Part shown: in pieces, positions 53,749-62,198 of the stretch
Numbering within the stretch: the stretch's first letter is position 1
Layout of the letters: the number at the start of each line of letters is the position of its first letter
DNA from: CAYZZU01 sp964483105
GTDB lineage: Bacteria; CG2-30-53-67
Direction of reading: 5' to 3'
DNA length: 63,539 nucleotides
Assembly: GCA_964483105.1 (NCBI GenBank)
Contig: CAYZZU010000014.1
Span: 1-63,539, forward strand
Program-made: the position numbers and the translations under genes
The notes under the pieces: generated by a model
The model's database searches: none
What the model was told of the DNA's origin: nothing
The model's input: only the letters and a program-made list of their open reading frames with translations

Positions 53749-54810
53749 TTAAGACGACATGACAAGGCGGGCGAAAAGACGGTTCAGCCGGTTCCGCTTT
53801 TCCCCCTTCCAAATCGTTCTTTCCCGAATCAGCCTCCGCGCAATTCCCTCAAGTCCCGATGCCGCCCCGGACGGGGGGGGCTGCAGGACCAGGGGACTCC
53901 GGTCCTGGATCGATTTCTCCACCAGGGGATCTTCAGGAATCGATCCGATTCCGGTGACCTTCCTCCCGAGAAGCCGGTCCGCGCATTGAGCGATACGGCC
54001 CTTCGCGTGATCCGCTTCGGCCGGGTTGCGGACACGATTGACAATCAGGTTCAGTGCCCCTGTCGTTTTTTGCTGCACGGCGATCCGGATCAGGCCGAAG
54101 GCATCCAGGATGGAAGCGATATTGGGAGTGGAGACAATCAGGATTTCATCCGCCAGACCGAGCAGGTGAAGGACGTTTCGGGAGACCCCCGCAGCCGTGT
54201 CGACCACCAGGATATCGGTCATCCCTCGCAGGCGAAGCATCTCCTCCACGAGATAGTCCCGCTGATGTTCCATGATTTCTGCGAGTTGGAAGACACCGGA
54301 TCCTCCGGGGATCAGTTTCATTCCGCAGGGCCCCTCCACGAGTAAATCCTCCAGGGTAACCTTCCGGTTCAGGAGATCCAGGAGCGTGGCATTGGGATCA
54401 ATTCCCAGGAAGACGTGGTCATTGGCCAGTCCGAAATCGGCGTCTAACAGCACGGTGCGCAGTCCGCGACGGGCGAACAGCACGGAGAGGTTGGTCGAAA
54501 GGAAGGTCTTCCCTACCCCCCCTTTTCCGCTGGCTACGGCGATCACCCAGATTCCCTTGCCCCGCTCCAGGCAGAGACGGTGAAACCGGTTCTTGATCTG
54601 GTCGACGGTCAGATCGGGCCGCTTCAGAAGGCGGCCGATCTTTTCGATGACGGCACGCTGCTTCCGGGAATAGAGAGTCGGACCCGGGGAGAGTCTGGAG
54701 AAACCGAAAAAGGTTCCAAACTCCCTTTCGATAAAACGTACCCGGCTTTTTTCCAAACCGAGCGAAAGACAGACCTCGTCGAGAGTGTAAAACTTCCGTT
54801 TCTGCCCCAT
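53749..54810 (-). CDS. MerR-type HTH fused to ParA/MinD ATPase
   Basis: This 353-residue protein has a MerR-like winged helix (about 5-75: YTLDEVCLSLGLEKSRVRFIERE) followed by a MinD/ParA P-loop domain with the deviant Walker A SGKGGVGKT (94-102), switch I LLDADFGLAND and Walker B DILVVDTAAG. FlhG/FleN and MinD relatives are close, but the HTH front end is unusual. Such ATPases position cell structures. The start MGQKRKFYTL after AGGTGA is preferred over a longer frame to 54906. It heads a two- or three-gene minus-strand operon with the ExeA-like ATPase, next to bactofilin. Confidence 0.85.
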   Translation of the reverse strand: MGQKRKFYTLDEVCLSLGLEKSRVRFIEREFGTFFGFSRLSPGPTLYSRKQRAVIEKIGRLLKRPDLTVDQIKNRFHRLCLERGKGIWVIAVASGKGGVGKTFLSTNLSVLFARRGLRTVLLDADFGLANDHVFLGIDPNATLLDLLNRKVTLEDLLVEGPCGMKLIPGGSGVFQLAEIMEHQRDYLVEEMLRLRGMTDILVVDTAAGVSRNVLHLLGLADEILIVSTPNIASILDAFGLIRIAVQQKTTGALNLIVNRVRNPAEADHAKGRIAQCADRLLGRKVTGIGSIPEDPLVEKSIQDRSPLVLQPPPSGAASGLEGIARRLIRERTIWKGEKRNRLNRLFARLVMSS

Positions 54811-55037
54811 CTTCACCTGAAAGGATTGTCGCGAATGATGAAAAGCCTTTTGAGAGGCCGATTCGGTTTGGAGAAGTATTGTACCCAAGGCGGGTGTGGG
54901 TTGCAAGACAAAAGTGTGAAAAAATGTGAAGAAGTCGGGAGCTCTGTGGAACGTTCCGGAAGATCTCCATTTGTTTTTTTTCGGTACGCGTCATATCCTT
55001 CTTGTTTTCCTTTGTCGCGCTTTGTTAAACTCTCTCC

Positions 55038-57275
55038 ATGAACCGGAGGAAAAAACAGCGCACACCCGCAATCGCTGAAGTCGCGATTCCGGGTGTGCCG
55101 AAGATTCTCCATTACACCATCCCCGAAGGGCTTGCAGATACGGCAGTCCCCGGAGTTTTCGTGTCGGTCTCCCTGGGGTCCCGGACAACCGGAGGATATC
55201 TGGTCAACCGGACCGTCAAGAGTGATATCCGGAACCTGAAGCCTCTGATGCACGTTCCTGAGTCGGAACCCTGGCTCTCTCCGGAAATGCTGAGACTGAC
55301 CCGCTGGATTTCCGACTACTACCTGGTACCCTGGGGGTCTGTTATCCGTGCCGCCCTTCCATCGGCGATCGGAAAGATCCGGGGGAAAAGCGAGACCCTG
55401 TATCGTCTGGGAATGACTTGTGAGTGGGTTCAGGAACATCTTCCTGAAATCCGGAAGATAGCGCCGGCCCAGGCGGGAATTCTCCGGGAATTTATCAAGG
55501 GAGATCCCCTGCAACGGAGTTCCGCGATTCTCCGGAAGACCGGGGCAAGCGCCGGTGTCATCCGGAGGATGGTCGAGAAGGGGCTCCTGGTCCGGGAGAT
55601 ACGAAGAGTTATCAGGGATCCCTTTCATGGAGAGGAGATTCAGAAGGATGTACCTCCTTCCCTCTCTCCGGAACAGGCGGATGCGGTGACGGCCCTTCAA
55701 CAGGCGGTCGAATCAGGGAGATTTGAAACCTTTCTGCTCCACGGGGTGACCGGCAGCGGGAAGACGGAGGTCTATCTGCACGCCATTGCCGGCGCCCTGG
55801 CCCGGGGGAGAGAGGCGATTCTGATCGTGCCGGAGATCGCCCTGACGCCACAGTTGGTTTCCATGGTCAGGGCACGGTTCGACGAACCCGTGGCCGTTCT
55901 GCACAGCGGGCTTTCCGCCGGGGAACGATTTGACCAGTGGGATCGGATCCGGCGGGGAGAGGCCGCGATCGCCGTCGGCGCCCGTTCCGCCATATTCGCC
56001 CCTTTTACGCACCTCGGCGTGATCGTCGTGGATGAAGAGCATGACCCTACCTACAAGCAGGAGGAGACCCCCCGTTATCACGCGAGGGATCTTGCGGTGG
56101 TGCGAGGCCGGCTGGCCGGTGTTCCCGTGATCCTGGGGAGCGCCACCCCCTCGGTGGAAAGCTACGCCCATGCCCGAAATGGGAAGTATCGTCTGCTGAC
56201 CCTCCCGAAGCGGATCCATGATCGTCCCATGCCGGAGGTTCGGCTCATCGATATGAAGAAGGAGAACGGCGCCCCGGCGCTTTCCAAAAGACTCGAAAAA
56301 GCGGTCCGGTCCGGCTTGCGGCGGAATGAACAGATCCTGCTTTTTCTGAACCGGAGAGGGTATGCCCCTTTTCTCCTCTGCACCACCTGTGGTTTTGTCC
56401 TCCGGTGTCCGGACTGCAGCGTCAGCCTGACCTACCATCTCAAAGAGGACCGTCTTTTGTGCCATCATTGCGGTCACACGGCGTCTCGTCAAACGACGTG
56501 CCCCGAGTGCGGGGCGGAGGCGCTTACGGTTCAGGGGCGGGGCACCGAACGGCTGGAAGAAGAGGTCAAAAAAAAGTTCAACGATTCCACGCTTTTCCGT
56601 CTCGACCGGGATACCGCGCAGAGAAAAGGGGCGGCCCGCCGGATCCTCGAACGCTTCCGTTCCCGTGAGGGGGAGATCCTGATCGGTACCCAGATGGTCA
56701 CCAAGGGGCATCACCTGCCGGGGATTTCCACGGTCGGTGTGCTCAATGCCGACGCCTCCCTTCACCTTCCCGATTTTCGTTCCGGCGAACGGACCTTCCA
56801 GCTTTTGATCCAGGTCGCCGGAAGGGCCGGCCGGGGGGACGTTCCGGGAAAGGTCTATCTGCAGTGTTATACGCCGGAGCATTATGCCATTGAGGCTGCT
56901 GTCCGTCATGATTACAGGCGGTTCTTTGAACAGGAGATCCGGTTCCGGAAGGAGTTGGACTATCCTCCCTATTGCCGTATGGTCCAACTGATTCTTGCCG
57001 CCCGTTCCCTGGAGAAGGCTGAAAATGCGGCGAAAGGGTTGGGTGAAATCCTTCGAAAACAGGTCGCACGAAGGAGAGAGACCGAACTCTTAGGCCCGGT
57101 TCGGGCGCCTCTCGCGACGCTGCGGGGCAAGAGGCGTTTCCAGATCCTCCTCAAGGGGAAAGGCGTTCGGGAATTGCATGAAACGGTCCGACAGGCGGTC
57201 TCCCGTTTTTCGCAGACCCGGGGGAGAAGCGGGGTGGACCTCGTTGTGGATGTGGATCCGGTGAATTTTTTGTGA
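55038..57275 (+). CDS. priA: primosomal replication restart helicase PriA
   Basis: PriA reloads the replisome at stalled forks. The 745 residues hold the 3' DNA-binding domain, Walker A GVTGSGKTEVY, the DEEH box (VVDEEHDPTYKQEE), and eight zinc-binding cysteines in the helicase insert (CTTC, CPDC, CHHC, CPEC), followed by helicase motifs such as GTQMVTKGHHLPG and QVAGRAGRG. Full length and intact. It is divergent from the MerR-ParA gene. The 143 bases after its stop hold nothing I recognise. Confidence 0.97.
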   Translation: MNRRKKQRTPAIAEVAIPGVPKILHYTIPEGLADTAVPGVFVSVSLGSRTTGGYLVNRTVKSDIRNLKPLMHVPESEPWLSPEMLRLTRWISDYYLVPWGSVIRAALPSAIGKIRGKSETLYRLGMTCEWVQEHLPEIRKIAPAQAGILREFIKGDPLQRSSAILRKTGASAGVIRRMVEKGLLVREIRRVIRDPFHGEEIQKDVPPSLSPEQADAVTALQQAVESGRFETFLLHGVTGSGKTEVYLHAIAGALARGREAILIVPEIALTPQLVSMVRARFDEPVAVLHSGLSAGERFDQWDRIRRGEAAIAVGARSAIFAPFTHLGVIVVDEEHDPTYKQEETPRYHARDLAVVRGRLAGVPVILGSATPSVESYAHARNGKYRLLTLPKRIHDRPMPEVRLIDMKKENGAPALSKRLEKAVRSGLRRNEQILLFLNRRGYAPFLLCTTCGFVLRCPDCSVSLTYHLKEDRLLCHHCGHTASRQTTCPECGAEALTVQGRGTERLEEEVKKKFNDSTLFRLDRDTAQRKGAARRILERFRSREGEILIGTQMVTKGHHLPGISTVGVLNADASLHLPDFRSGERTFQLLIQVAGRAGRGDVPGKVYLQCYTPEHYAIEAAVRHDYRRFFEQEIRFRKELDYPPYCRMVQLILAARSLEKAENAAKGLGEILRKQVARRRETELLGPVRAPLATLRGKRRFQILLKGKGVRELHETVRQAVSRFSQTRGRSGVDLVVDVDPVNFL

Positions 57276-57418
57276 ATGACGGTGTTGCGTAATCATTGGG
57301 GTCATGCGCTGTCCGGGTTTGGGGATGTGCCTGAAGAGGTCGACGAGAGTCAGATCCTCACGGAATGTACACGCACGAAATAATCTGTTTGGGCCACAGC
57401 CCGTCAAGGCCTGACACC

Positions 57419-57910
57419 TTAGGTGCATCCCGGGTTCTCCTCCCTTGAACCCTCGTTCCTCCCGGGGTGGAGTCGCTTTACGGCGCGACCGCCCGGCGTG
57501 AGCCGATCACGGCGGATATCGATCGTATGGATCGGTAGTTGTGGACTGAGGGTCAGCCGGCCGGGATCCCGCCTGGGGCGCCGGTCCATCGGTCCACGCA
57601 CCCGGAGGGTGAAGAAACAGGTCGCCCCTTCCCTCCCGACCTCGATCAGTTCATGACCCAGGCAATTACAGAGATGCTCCATCTCCCAGGGCATCTCCAG
57701 GTCGCTGCTGCGGAGTATCACCTGTCGGCCGGGAAGCATCCTGTCTAACAACGCCCGTACCACGCAGACCTTGGGGAGAAAAAGCGGGGCCTCCAGGTCG
57801 AGTTCCGGAACCAGGGGATTCTTCGCCATCACCGGCAGGTCGTGACTCTTCCGGAGACGACGGATCTTCCTGGAGAATCCCGTAAAGAGCTGAAGCGTTT
57901 TCCGCCACAT
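57419..57910 (-). CDS. TusA-like protein without the catalytic cysteine
   Basis: This 163-residue protein has a TusA/SirA-type domain (about 34-102): ELDLEAPLFLPKVCVVRALL, then PGRQVILRSSDLEM and LGHELIEVGREG, matching the fold of TusA sulfur carriers. The TusA cysteine in CPxP is replaced (FLPK), so persulfide carriage at that position is not possible; a nearby Cys (VCVV) might substitute. A basic C-terminal tail follows. The ATG at 57910 is five bases after GGAGG; a GTG two codons earlier is too close. Last gene of the TetR-headed operon. Confidence 0.7.
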   Translation of the reverse strand: MWRKTLQLFTGFSRKIRRLRKSHDLPVMAKNPLVPELDLEAPLFLPKVCVVRALLDRMLPGRQVILRSSDLEMPWEMEHLCNCLGHELIEVGREGATCFFTLRVRGPMDRRPRRDPGRLTLSPQLPIHTIDIRRDRLTPGGRAVKRLHPGRNEGSREENPGCT

Positions 57911-57943
57911 GCGCACCTCCGATTATAGATGTCCTGGGGTTTG

Positions 57944-58519
57944 TCAGCCTGGATTCTGGCCGAACAGGCGGTCAATCCGGTGCTGAAAATACTCCAGTGT
58001 GATCGGTTCGATTTCGATCGGAACCTGGATCAGATCGAAGAATTGGAGGATCTCTTCATCAGACAGGGGCCGAATCCCCGGTTCCAGAAGAAGGATTCTC
58101 CGATATCTTCCGCAATGGATTCGCACATCCACCTGATCCCAGTGCAGTGCCTTTATGATCCCCGGCCACGCCCGGATCCATCCCGGGGTCAGAATCAGGG
58201 TGTGATCCTGTTCAAGGGCTTCTTTTCTCGGGCCGAGCAGGGCATGGAGGCAGTTATCCACCTGCATTCTTTCTGCTCCGAAGCCGCGGCATATCTCGTC
58301 GATCTCGGGGTGGCAATAACCGTACAGAAGATAAATATTTTCCCCGGTCGCCGCGCAGATCGACAACGCTTCCGAAAGGGCATCTTTCAGTCGTGCCGGA
58401 TCGGCGTGAAGGGCTGCTTCGATCCAGTGGATTTTTTTCACGGATCGATTCCATTGGAGAACCGTATTCAACTCGTCTTCAAAGATCCTGCAGGCGATCA
58501 GTATCTTGGTTCGTACCAT
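57944..58519 (-). CDS. DUF1638 family protein
   Basis: This 191-residue protein matches the DUF1638 pattern: an opening KILIACRIFEDEL, the central ENIYLLYGYCHPEIDEIC, and DNCLHALLG, with conserved cysteines that could bind metal. DUF1638 proteins occur near corrinoid methyltransferase systems in methanogens and anaerobes, but no function is established. GGGAG lies seven bases before the ATG at 58519; the longer frame to 58696 overlaps the selenoprotein gene and is rejected. Confidence 0.8.
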   Translation of the reverse strand: MVRTKILIACRIFEDELNTVLQWNRSVKKIHWIEAALHADPARLKDALSEALSICAATGENIYLLYGYCHPEIDEICRGFGAERMQVDNCLHALLGPRKEALEQDHTLILTPGWIRAWPGIIKALHWDQVDVRIHCGRYRRILLLEPGIRPLSDEEILQFFDLIQVPIEIEPITLEYFQHRIDRLFGQNPG

Positions 58520-58550
58520 GAACAGCTCCCAGGCTTCATTCCCCTGAAAC

Positions 58551-59354
58551 TCAGAGGGCTTCCTTGCGTCGTTGACGATCACGCAGGTCGTCCCGGGTCC
58601 AGACGTACGGAAGATCGACCACGGTTCCCGGAGGAAGCTCTTCCGCCGCATAGCGGAGGCAGTCACGGAGGATCTTCTCATGCGTCCCGGCGTCACCCAC
58701 GGCCCCCAGGGTCAGGCCGAAGGGATGGCGGATGTAGAGGGCACGGGACGGCTTGACCATGAGCGTAGTCTCCTTGACGAGGGAGAGAGAGACCGTCGTC
58801 AACCCCATTCCGTCCAGACCCCTCTGGATCAGCCCCACGGACTGACTGCAGACCGGTCAGGAGGGGACCAGGATCACGAGGTTGACCCGGTCATTCAGGA
58901 GCGCCCGCCCGACCTCGGGGACCCGCTCCGAGATCAGCCGATCCGGCCTCGGGATGTATCCCATGAACGAGAAATGCCTCGGACCCGCCTCACGGATTGC
59001 CCCTTCGGCCCGGAGTTGGTTCAACAGTCGCAAGGGGAAAACGCAGTCCAGGTCCTTCAGCGCGCGCCGGGTATCGTAGCCGGGATGGGCTAGGGCGATC
59101 TCTTCCGGATCGATATCGTTCGGGATGATCCGGAAGCTGTAGTCCCCCAGCCTGTCATGGGTGCGAAACGGTTTCTGTCGGCCGCGCAGGTAGGCGCCGG
59201 ATGTGGTGATGAGCGTCACCCTGCATTGATCGACCGGTTTCCGCAAAGGGTGGTGGTGGGTAGGTTGGGGATAACCGATCCATTCGAAATCAGGCAGGAT
59301 ACGGCTTCGGATATAGTCTCGTTCAATCTCTGTGAAGTTCAACGGTGTTCTCAA
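58551..59354 (-). CDS. GrdB-family selenoprotein with UxxC motif
   Basis: This 267-residue protein is read through an in-frame TGA (58857-58859) as selenocysteine at residue 166. The part before reads as the GrdB/PrdB reductase family (VTLITTSGAYLRGRQKPF, GDYSFRIIPND, HFSFMGYIP, VNLVILVPS). The part after continues it in the same frame (PVCSQSVGLIQRGLDGMGL), giving U166-P-V-C169. The glycine/sarcosine/betaine/D-proline reductase family uses such UxxC or CxxC sites, and a Cys is usual here in non-Sec homologues. A candidate SECIS hairpin lies just downstream. It starts with TTG, overlapping the cmd gene stop. The substrate is unknown. Confidence 0.85.
58828..58846 (-). promoter_or_regulatory. 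candidate bacterial SECIS element
   Basis: In the mRNA, GUCAGUCC pairs with GGGCUGAU (two wobbles) around a GUG loop. The hairpin begins ten bases after the UGA. Bacterial SECIS upper stem-loops sit about 11 bases after UGA and carry a G among the first two loop bases, as here. SelB and SelC are not in the window. Confidence 0.6.
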
Positions 59355-59884
59355 AAATCATTCTCCACTTTGAGCGCATTGAGCATAATATCTCCGGCAA
59401 CCTGTTGTGAGCCGTGAGATAATGCGTCAAAAATCTCCCGATCGGTACAGCCGGTGTCGCGCAGGGATTTTATCTCCGTCGCGGTAATGCCGTTGGAATC
59501 GGTAACGGCTCGCAGAACGAACAGGAGCAGGGCCTTTTCTTTGTCGTTCAGGGGGGCCTGTTCAGGACTCTCTCTCATTTCCTGAATTTGTTCCGGTTTG
59601 ACGCCGAACTGGTTGATCAGCATGCTGGTATTGAGGTTTATGCAATAATCACAACGCCGGCCTACGGACACGAGCAGGCGGATGCAGGCAAACAGGCCCC
59701 CCGATAGGGTGGGGTGCTGGAGATAATAGCCGATACCTTCCCATCGCTGCTTGAGCATCACGGGATTGGTGCTATACATTTTCAGAGCGTTCGGTACAAA
59801 GCCGATCACCTGGCTGACCTCTTGATAAGTTTCGGCAACCGTGCCTTCGGCTTGATCCGGTTCTATCGTATTGAGTAAACTCAT
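59351..59884 (-). CDS. AhpD-like (CMD family) protein 1
   Basis: This 177-residue protein is from the carboxymuconolactone decarboxylase/AhpD family. It has a helical bundle with the redox CxxC at CDYC in SVGRRCDYCINLN, the AhpD-type active-site pair. AhpD proteins reduce peroxiredoxin or act as thiol oxidoreductases. AGGAGGG precedes the ATG. Its stop overlaps the TTG of the GrdB-like selenoprotein, so the two are co-translated and may exchange electrons. Confidence 0.88.
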   Translation of the reverse strand: MSLLNTIEPDQAEGTVAETYQEVSQVIGFVPNALKMYSTNPVMLKQRWEGIGYYLQHPTLSGGLFACIRLLVSVGRRCDYCINLNTSMLINQFGVKPEQIQEMRESPEQAPLNDKEKALLLFVLRAVTDSNGITATEIKSLRDTGCTDREIFDALSHGSQQVAGDIMLNALKVENDF

Positions 59885-59893
59885 TATTCCCTC

Positions 59894-60298
59894 CTATGGT
59901 TTCAGGTTCTTCAGCCATTCGAGCAGACTCTTTCTTCCCGGGACCGGAGCTTCCGTAGGGTACTTCTCTCTCGGGTCTTCAAGCTCCATTTCCCACCATG
60001 CCTTCGGGCTTCTCGTGCCGCAGGAAGCGCATTTGTACGGGTCATAAATCTTTATCCATGACGGGGCATCCGGCGTGTGCACGTAGATCCAGCCGGCACC
60101 CTGTTTGCGGTTCTTAACGTCATCAATCCTTGCGGCCAGGAAGGCCGCAGCCTCCCAGGCCTCAGCCACGAATAATGTCTCCATCCCTTCCTCGGGGGAA
60201 TGGATATACCAGGGGCCTATGGAGCTGATCCTCTCGATCAGCTCATCCGCCGGTTTCCACGAGAGAAGTCCCGTCAACTGTTTGGATCTATTGGACAT
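59894..60298 (-). CDS. CxxC-containing protein, unknown family
   Basis: This 134-residue soluble protein has one cysteine pair, C-A-S-C, in DPYKCASCGTRSP, and aromatic-rich segments (GPWYIHSPEEG, GAGWIYVHTPD). The single pair could be a zinc half-site, a redox pair or part of a dimeric metal site. I do not recognise the family. It lies nine bases from the AhpD-like gene and has a good ribosome site (AGGGAGGGCC). Confidence 0.72.
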   Translation of the reverse strand: MSNRSKQLTGLLSWKPADELIERISSIGPWYIHSPEEGMETLFVAEAWEAAAFLAARIDDVKNRKQGAGWIYVHTPDAPSWIKIYDPYKCASCGTRSPKAWWEMELEDPREKYPTEAPVPGRKSLLEWLKNLKP

Positions 60299-60384
60299 GG
60301 CGGCGGCCCTCCCTTGTCCGCAGAACTCCGATCCTCTGTCGTTGTATCGTTGACAGTTTACCGAGACCCGGCTCGTACGACGAC

Positions 60385-60888
60385 CTACGTAAACAGGTTG
60401 ATCTGGGCCTCGCTGGCGATGTCGAGATAACTGGCCGCCCCCACGAACTCCAGTCCGTCTATAAAGTCGCTCTGTTTAAAGCCGAAAAGATCCACGGTCA
60501 TCTGGCAGCCGAGGAGACGAACTCCCGCATCGATACAGAGACTTCTCAATTGTTCAATCGTCGCCACACCGTTGTTGGCGATCGTTTTCTTCATCAATGC
60601 CGTCGCAACCGTCTCATAACCCGGGAGATTGGCCTGTATGATATTCGGGATGTTCCAGCTCAGTTTCCGGAACCATTTGGGCCCGATCGGCATTTTCATC
60701 GGCATGGCCGGGTTGCCCAGTGGACTCACCTGGGCCGTGATCTTCTTTTTGAGGAGAGTCAGGCCGTAAAAGGTAAAGAAAATGCTGACGTCAAAATCGA
60801 GTGATGCCGCGGTCGAGGCGAGGATAAAGGGCGGATAGGCCCAATCCAGTGTCCCCTTGGTTGCGATGATCGTCATTTTCGTACCCAT
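60385..60888 (-). CDS. DsrE2-like sulfur-relay family protein
   Basis: This 167-residue protein is from the DsrE/F/H-like family, DsrE2 branch. Typical features are ATKGTLDWAYPPFILASTAASL, VSIFFTFYGLTLLKK, the SPLGNPAMPMKMP stretch and GVRLLGCQMTVDLFG with the conserved Cys. These proteins carry or sense persulfide sulfur and often pair with TusA, as the operon here does. The second in-frame ATG (60888) is six bases from GGAG and is preferred. Confidence 0.87.
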   Translation of the reverse strand: MGTKMTIIATKGTLDWAYPPFILASTAASLDFDVSIFFTFYGLTLLKKKITAQVSPLGNPAMPMKMPIGPKWFRKLSWNIPNIIQANLPGYETVATALMKKTIANNGVATIEQLRSLCIDAGVRLLGCQMTVDLFGFKQSDFIDGLEFVGAASYLDIASEAQINLFT

Positions 60889-60926
60889 AATCATCTCCTT
60901 TCCGATTGATTGATCGAATCAGCCAT

Positions 60927-61457
60927 TTAAAAATCAATCTCCACCTGCAGGGAATCGAGAAATTTGTTGAAGGAGGTGAAGACCTCCATGACCCCCAGGG
61001 CCTCGATGATCTCTGCGTCGGTGGCGCCGGTCTCCCGGAGGGAATGAAACTCCTCCCCGGTGATCGCGAGCGGTTCCCGGTTCGCCTTCCGTGCGAAACG
61101 GATCAGCGCCTGTTCTTTGGCGTTGAAATCCGCCTGTTCAATATCCTCCTTGATATTCCGGACCTCCTCATCGGAGACACCGACCGATTTCAGTGCCGCC
61201 GTGTGCGCGGCCACGCAGTAGGCGCAACTGTTGTCCCGGGAGACGAGAACGGCGATGGTCTCTTTGACCTTCCGGGAAAGACCTCCCTGCATCATCACGG
61301 CCTTGACCTTGTTCCAGTTGGCCTCAAGCAGCGCGGGATGATGGGCATAGGTGGCAAACAGGTTCGGCACCATCCCGAACGCCCTTTCGATCTCCTGAAA
61401 GACCGGTTTCGCCTCCTCCGGAACAGATGCTGCTTTGAGTGTAGCGATTCTTGCCAT
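60927..61457 (-). CDS. AhpD-like (CMD family) protein 2
   Basis: This 176-residue CMD/AhpD protein has the active-site CxxC and nearby His in SRDNSCAYCVAAHTAAL, closer to classical AhpD than the paralogue at 59351-59884. It contains the usual MVPNLFATYAHHPALL segment. It starts at ATG 61457 after GGAGG. It is the first gene of the operon after the TetR regulator; 38 bases separate it from the DsrE2-like gene. Confidence 0.92.
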   Translation of the reverse strand: MARIATLKAASVPEEAKPVFQEIERAFGMVPNLFATYAHHPALLEANWNKVKAVMMQGGLSRKVKETIAVLVSRDNSCAYCVAAHTAALKSVGVSDEEVRNIKEDIEQADFNAKEQALIRFARKANREPLAITGEEFHSLRETGATDAEIIEALGVMEVFTSFNKFLDSLQVEIDF

Positions 61458-61525
61458 GGCGTATTCCTCCTTGTAAATAAAAAAGACAACAAACCGACCG
61501 TCAGGTTTTCCGCGGCATGTAAAAA

Positions 61526-62113
61526 TTATCCCCCGAGGCCGATCATGGTTTCCAGGCCTTTCAGGCAATGACGGAATGAACGTTTGTCCTTTTCCACCTT
61601 GGCAAACATGATGCATCCCTCGATCGTTGAGACGATTTGCCTGGCCAGGAGATGAGCGGAGAGGTCATTCCGCACCTCTCCAGCGGCCTGGGCCTCCCGG
61701 ATCACTCCCTCCAATTTACTGACCCACTCCAGGAAGACCTTCCGGACCAGATCCGTGTATCTCGCATCTTTATCACCCATTTCCAGGGCGGTGTTACCGA
61801 AGATGCACCCCCCCACCAGGCCGGAATCCAGGTTCCTTTTCAGCACCCCCCGGAAGAAATTCCGCAGTGCCTCTCCCGGCGAGGAGCCGTTCAGCGAGGC
61901 ATCGAGGAAATCGATGAATTCCTCCCTGGACTGTTCCAGAATGGCAAACGCCAAGTCGTCTTTCCCCTGAAAGTGAAAATAGAGGCTTCCCTTTTTCAGA
62001 CCCGTAGCGGCTACAATATCGTTGATGCTGGTTGCGCCGAAACCCTGTTGATGAAAAAGGCGGGCGGCTTCACTCAAGACCTTTTTTTTTGTCCGTTCTC
62101 CTTTGCTTAGCAT
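61526..62113 (-). CDS. TetR-family regulator
   Basis: This 195-residue repressor has an N-terminal HTH (about 5-50: ERTKKKVLSEAARLF, TSINDIVAATGLKKGSLYFHF) and a helical ligand domain. The EFIDFLDASL and LARQIVSTIEGC segments fit the TetR C-terminal type used by AcuR/NemR-like regulators. It is read in the same direction and 68 bases before the AhpD-like gene, so it probably controls the thiol/selenol operon. GAGGGG precedes the ATG. Confidence 0.92.
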   Translation of the reverse strand: MLSKGERTKKKVLSEAARLFHQQGFGATSINDIVAATGLKKGSLYFHFQGKDDLAFAILEQSREEFIDFLDASLNGSSPGEALRNFFRGVLKRNLDSGLVGGCIFGNTALEMGDKDARYTDLVRKVFLEWVSKLEGVIREAQAAGEVRNDLSAHLLARQIVSTIEGCIMFAKVEKDKRSFRHCLKGLETMIGLGG

Positions 62114-62198
62114 GCTACCCCTCTGGAAAAAACCGACCATCCGGTTTAAAAATAAAGGAAAGAATCCGAATTGTCAAGGAAGATCTTTCTGCAAGAGG

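Noticed and set aside
58520..58696. 59-residue N-terminal extension of the DUF1638 protein
   Set aside because: It overlaps the selenoprotein gene, has no homology to DUF1638, and a good ribosome site precedes the internal ATG at 58519.
58551..58838. Separate 95-residue gene after the UGA
   Set aside because: Its GTG start lies inside a family-conserved segment and it is in the same frame as the upstream protein, so a single Sec-containing gene explains both pieces.
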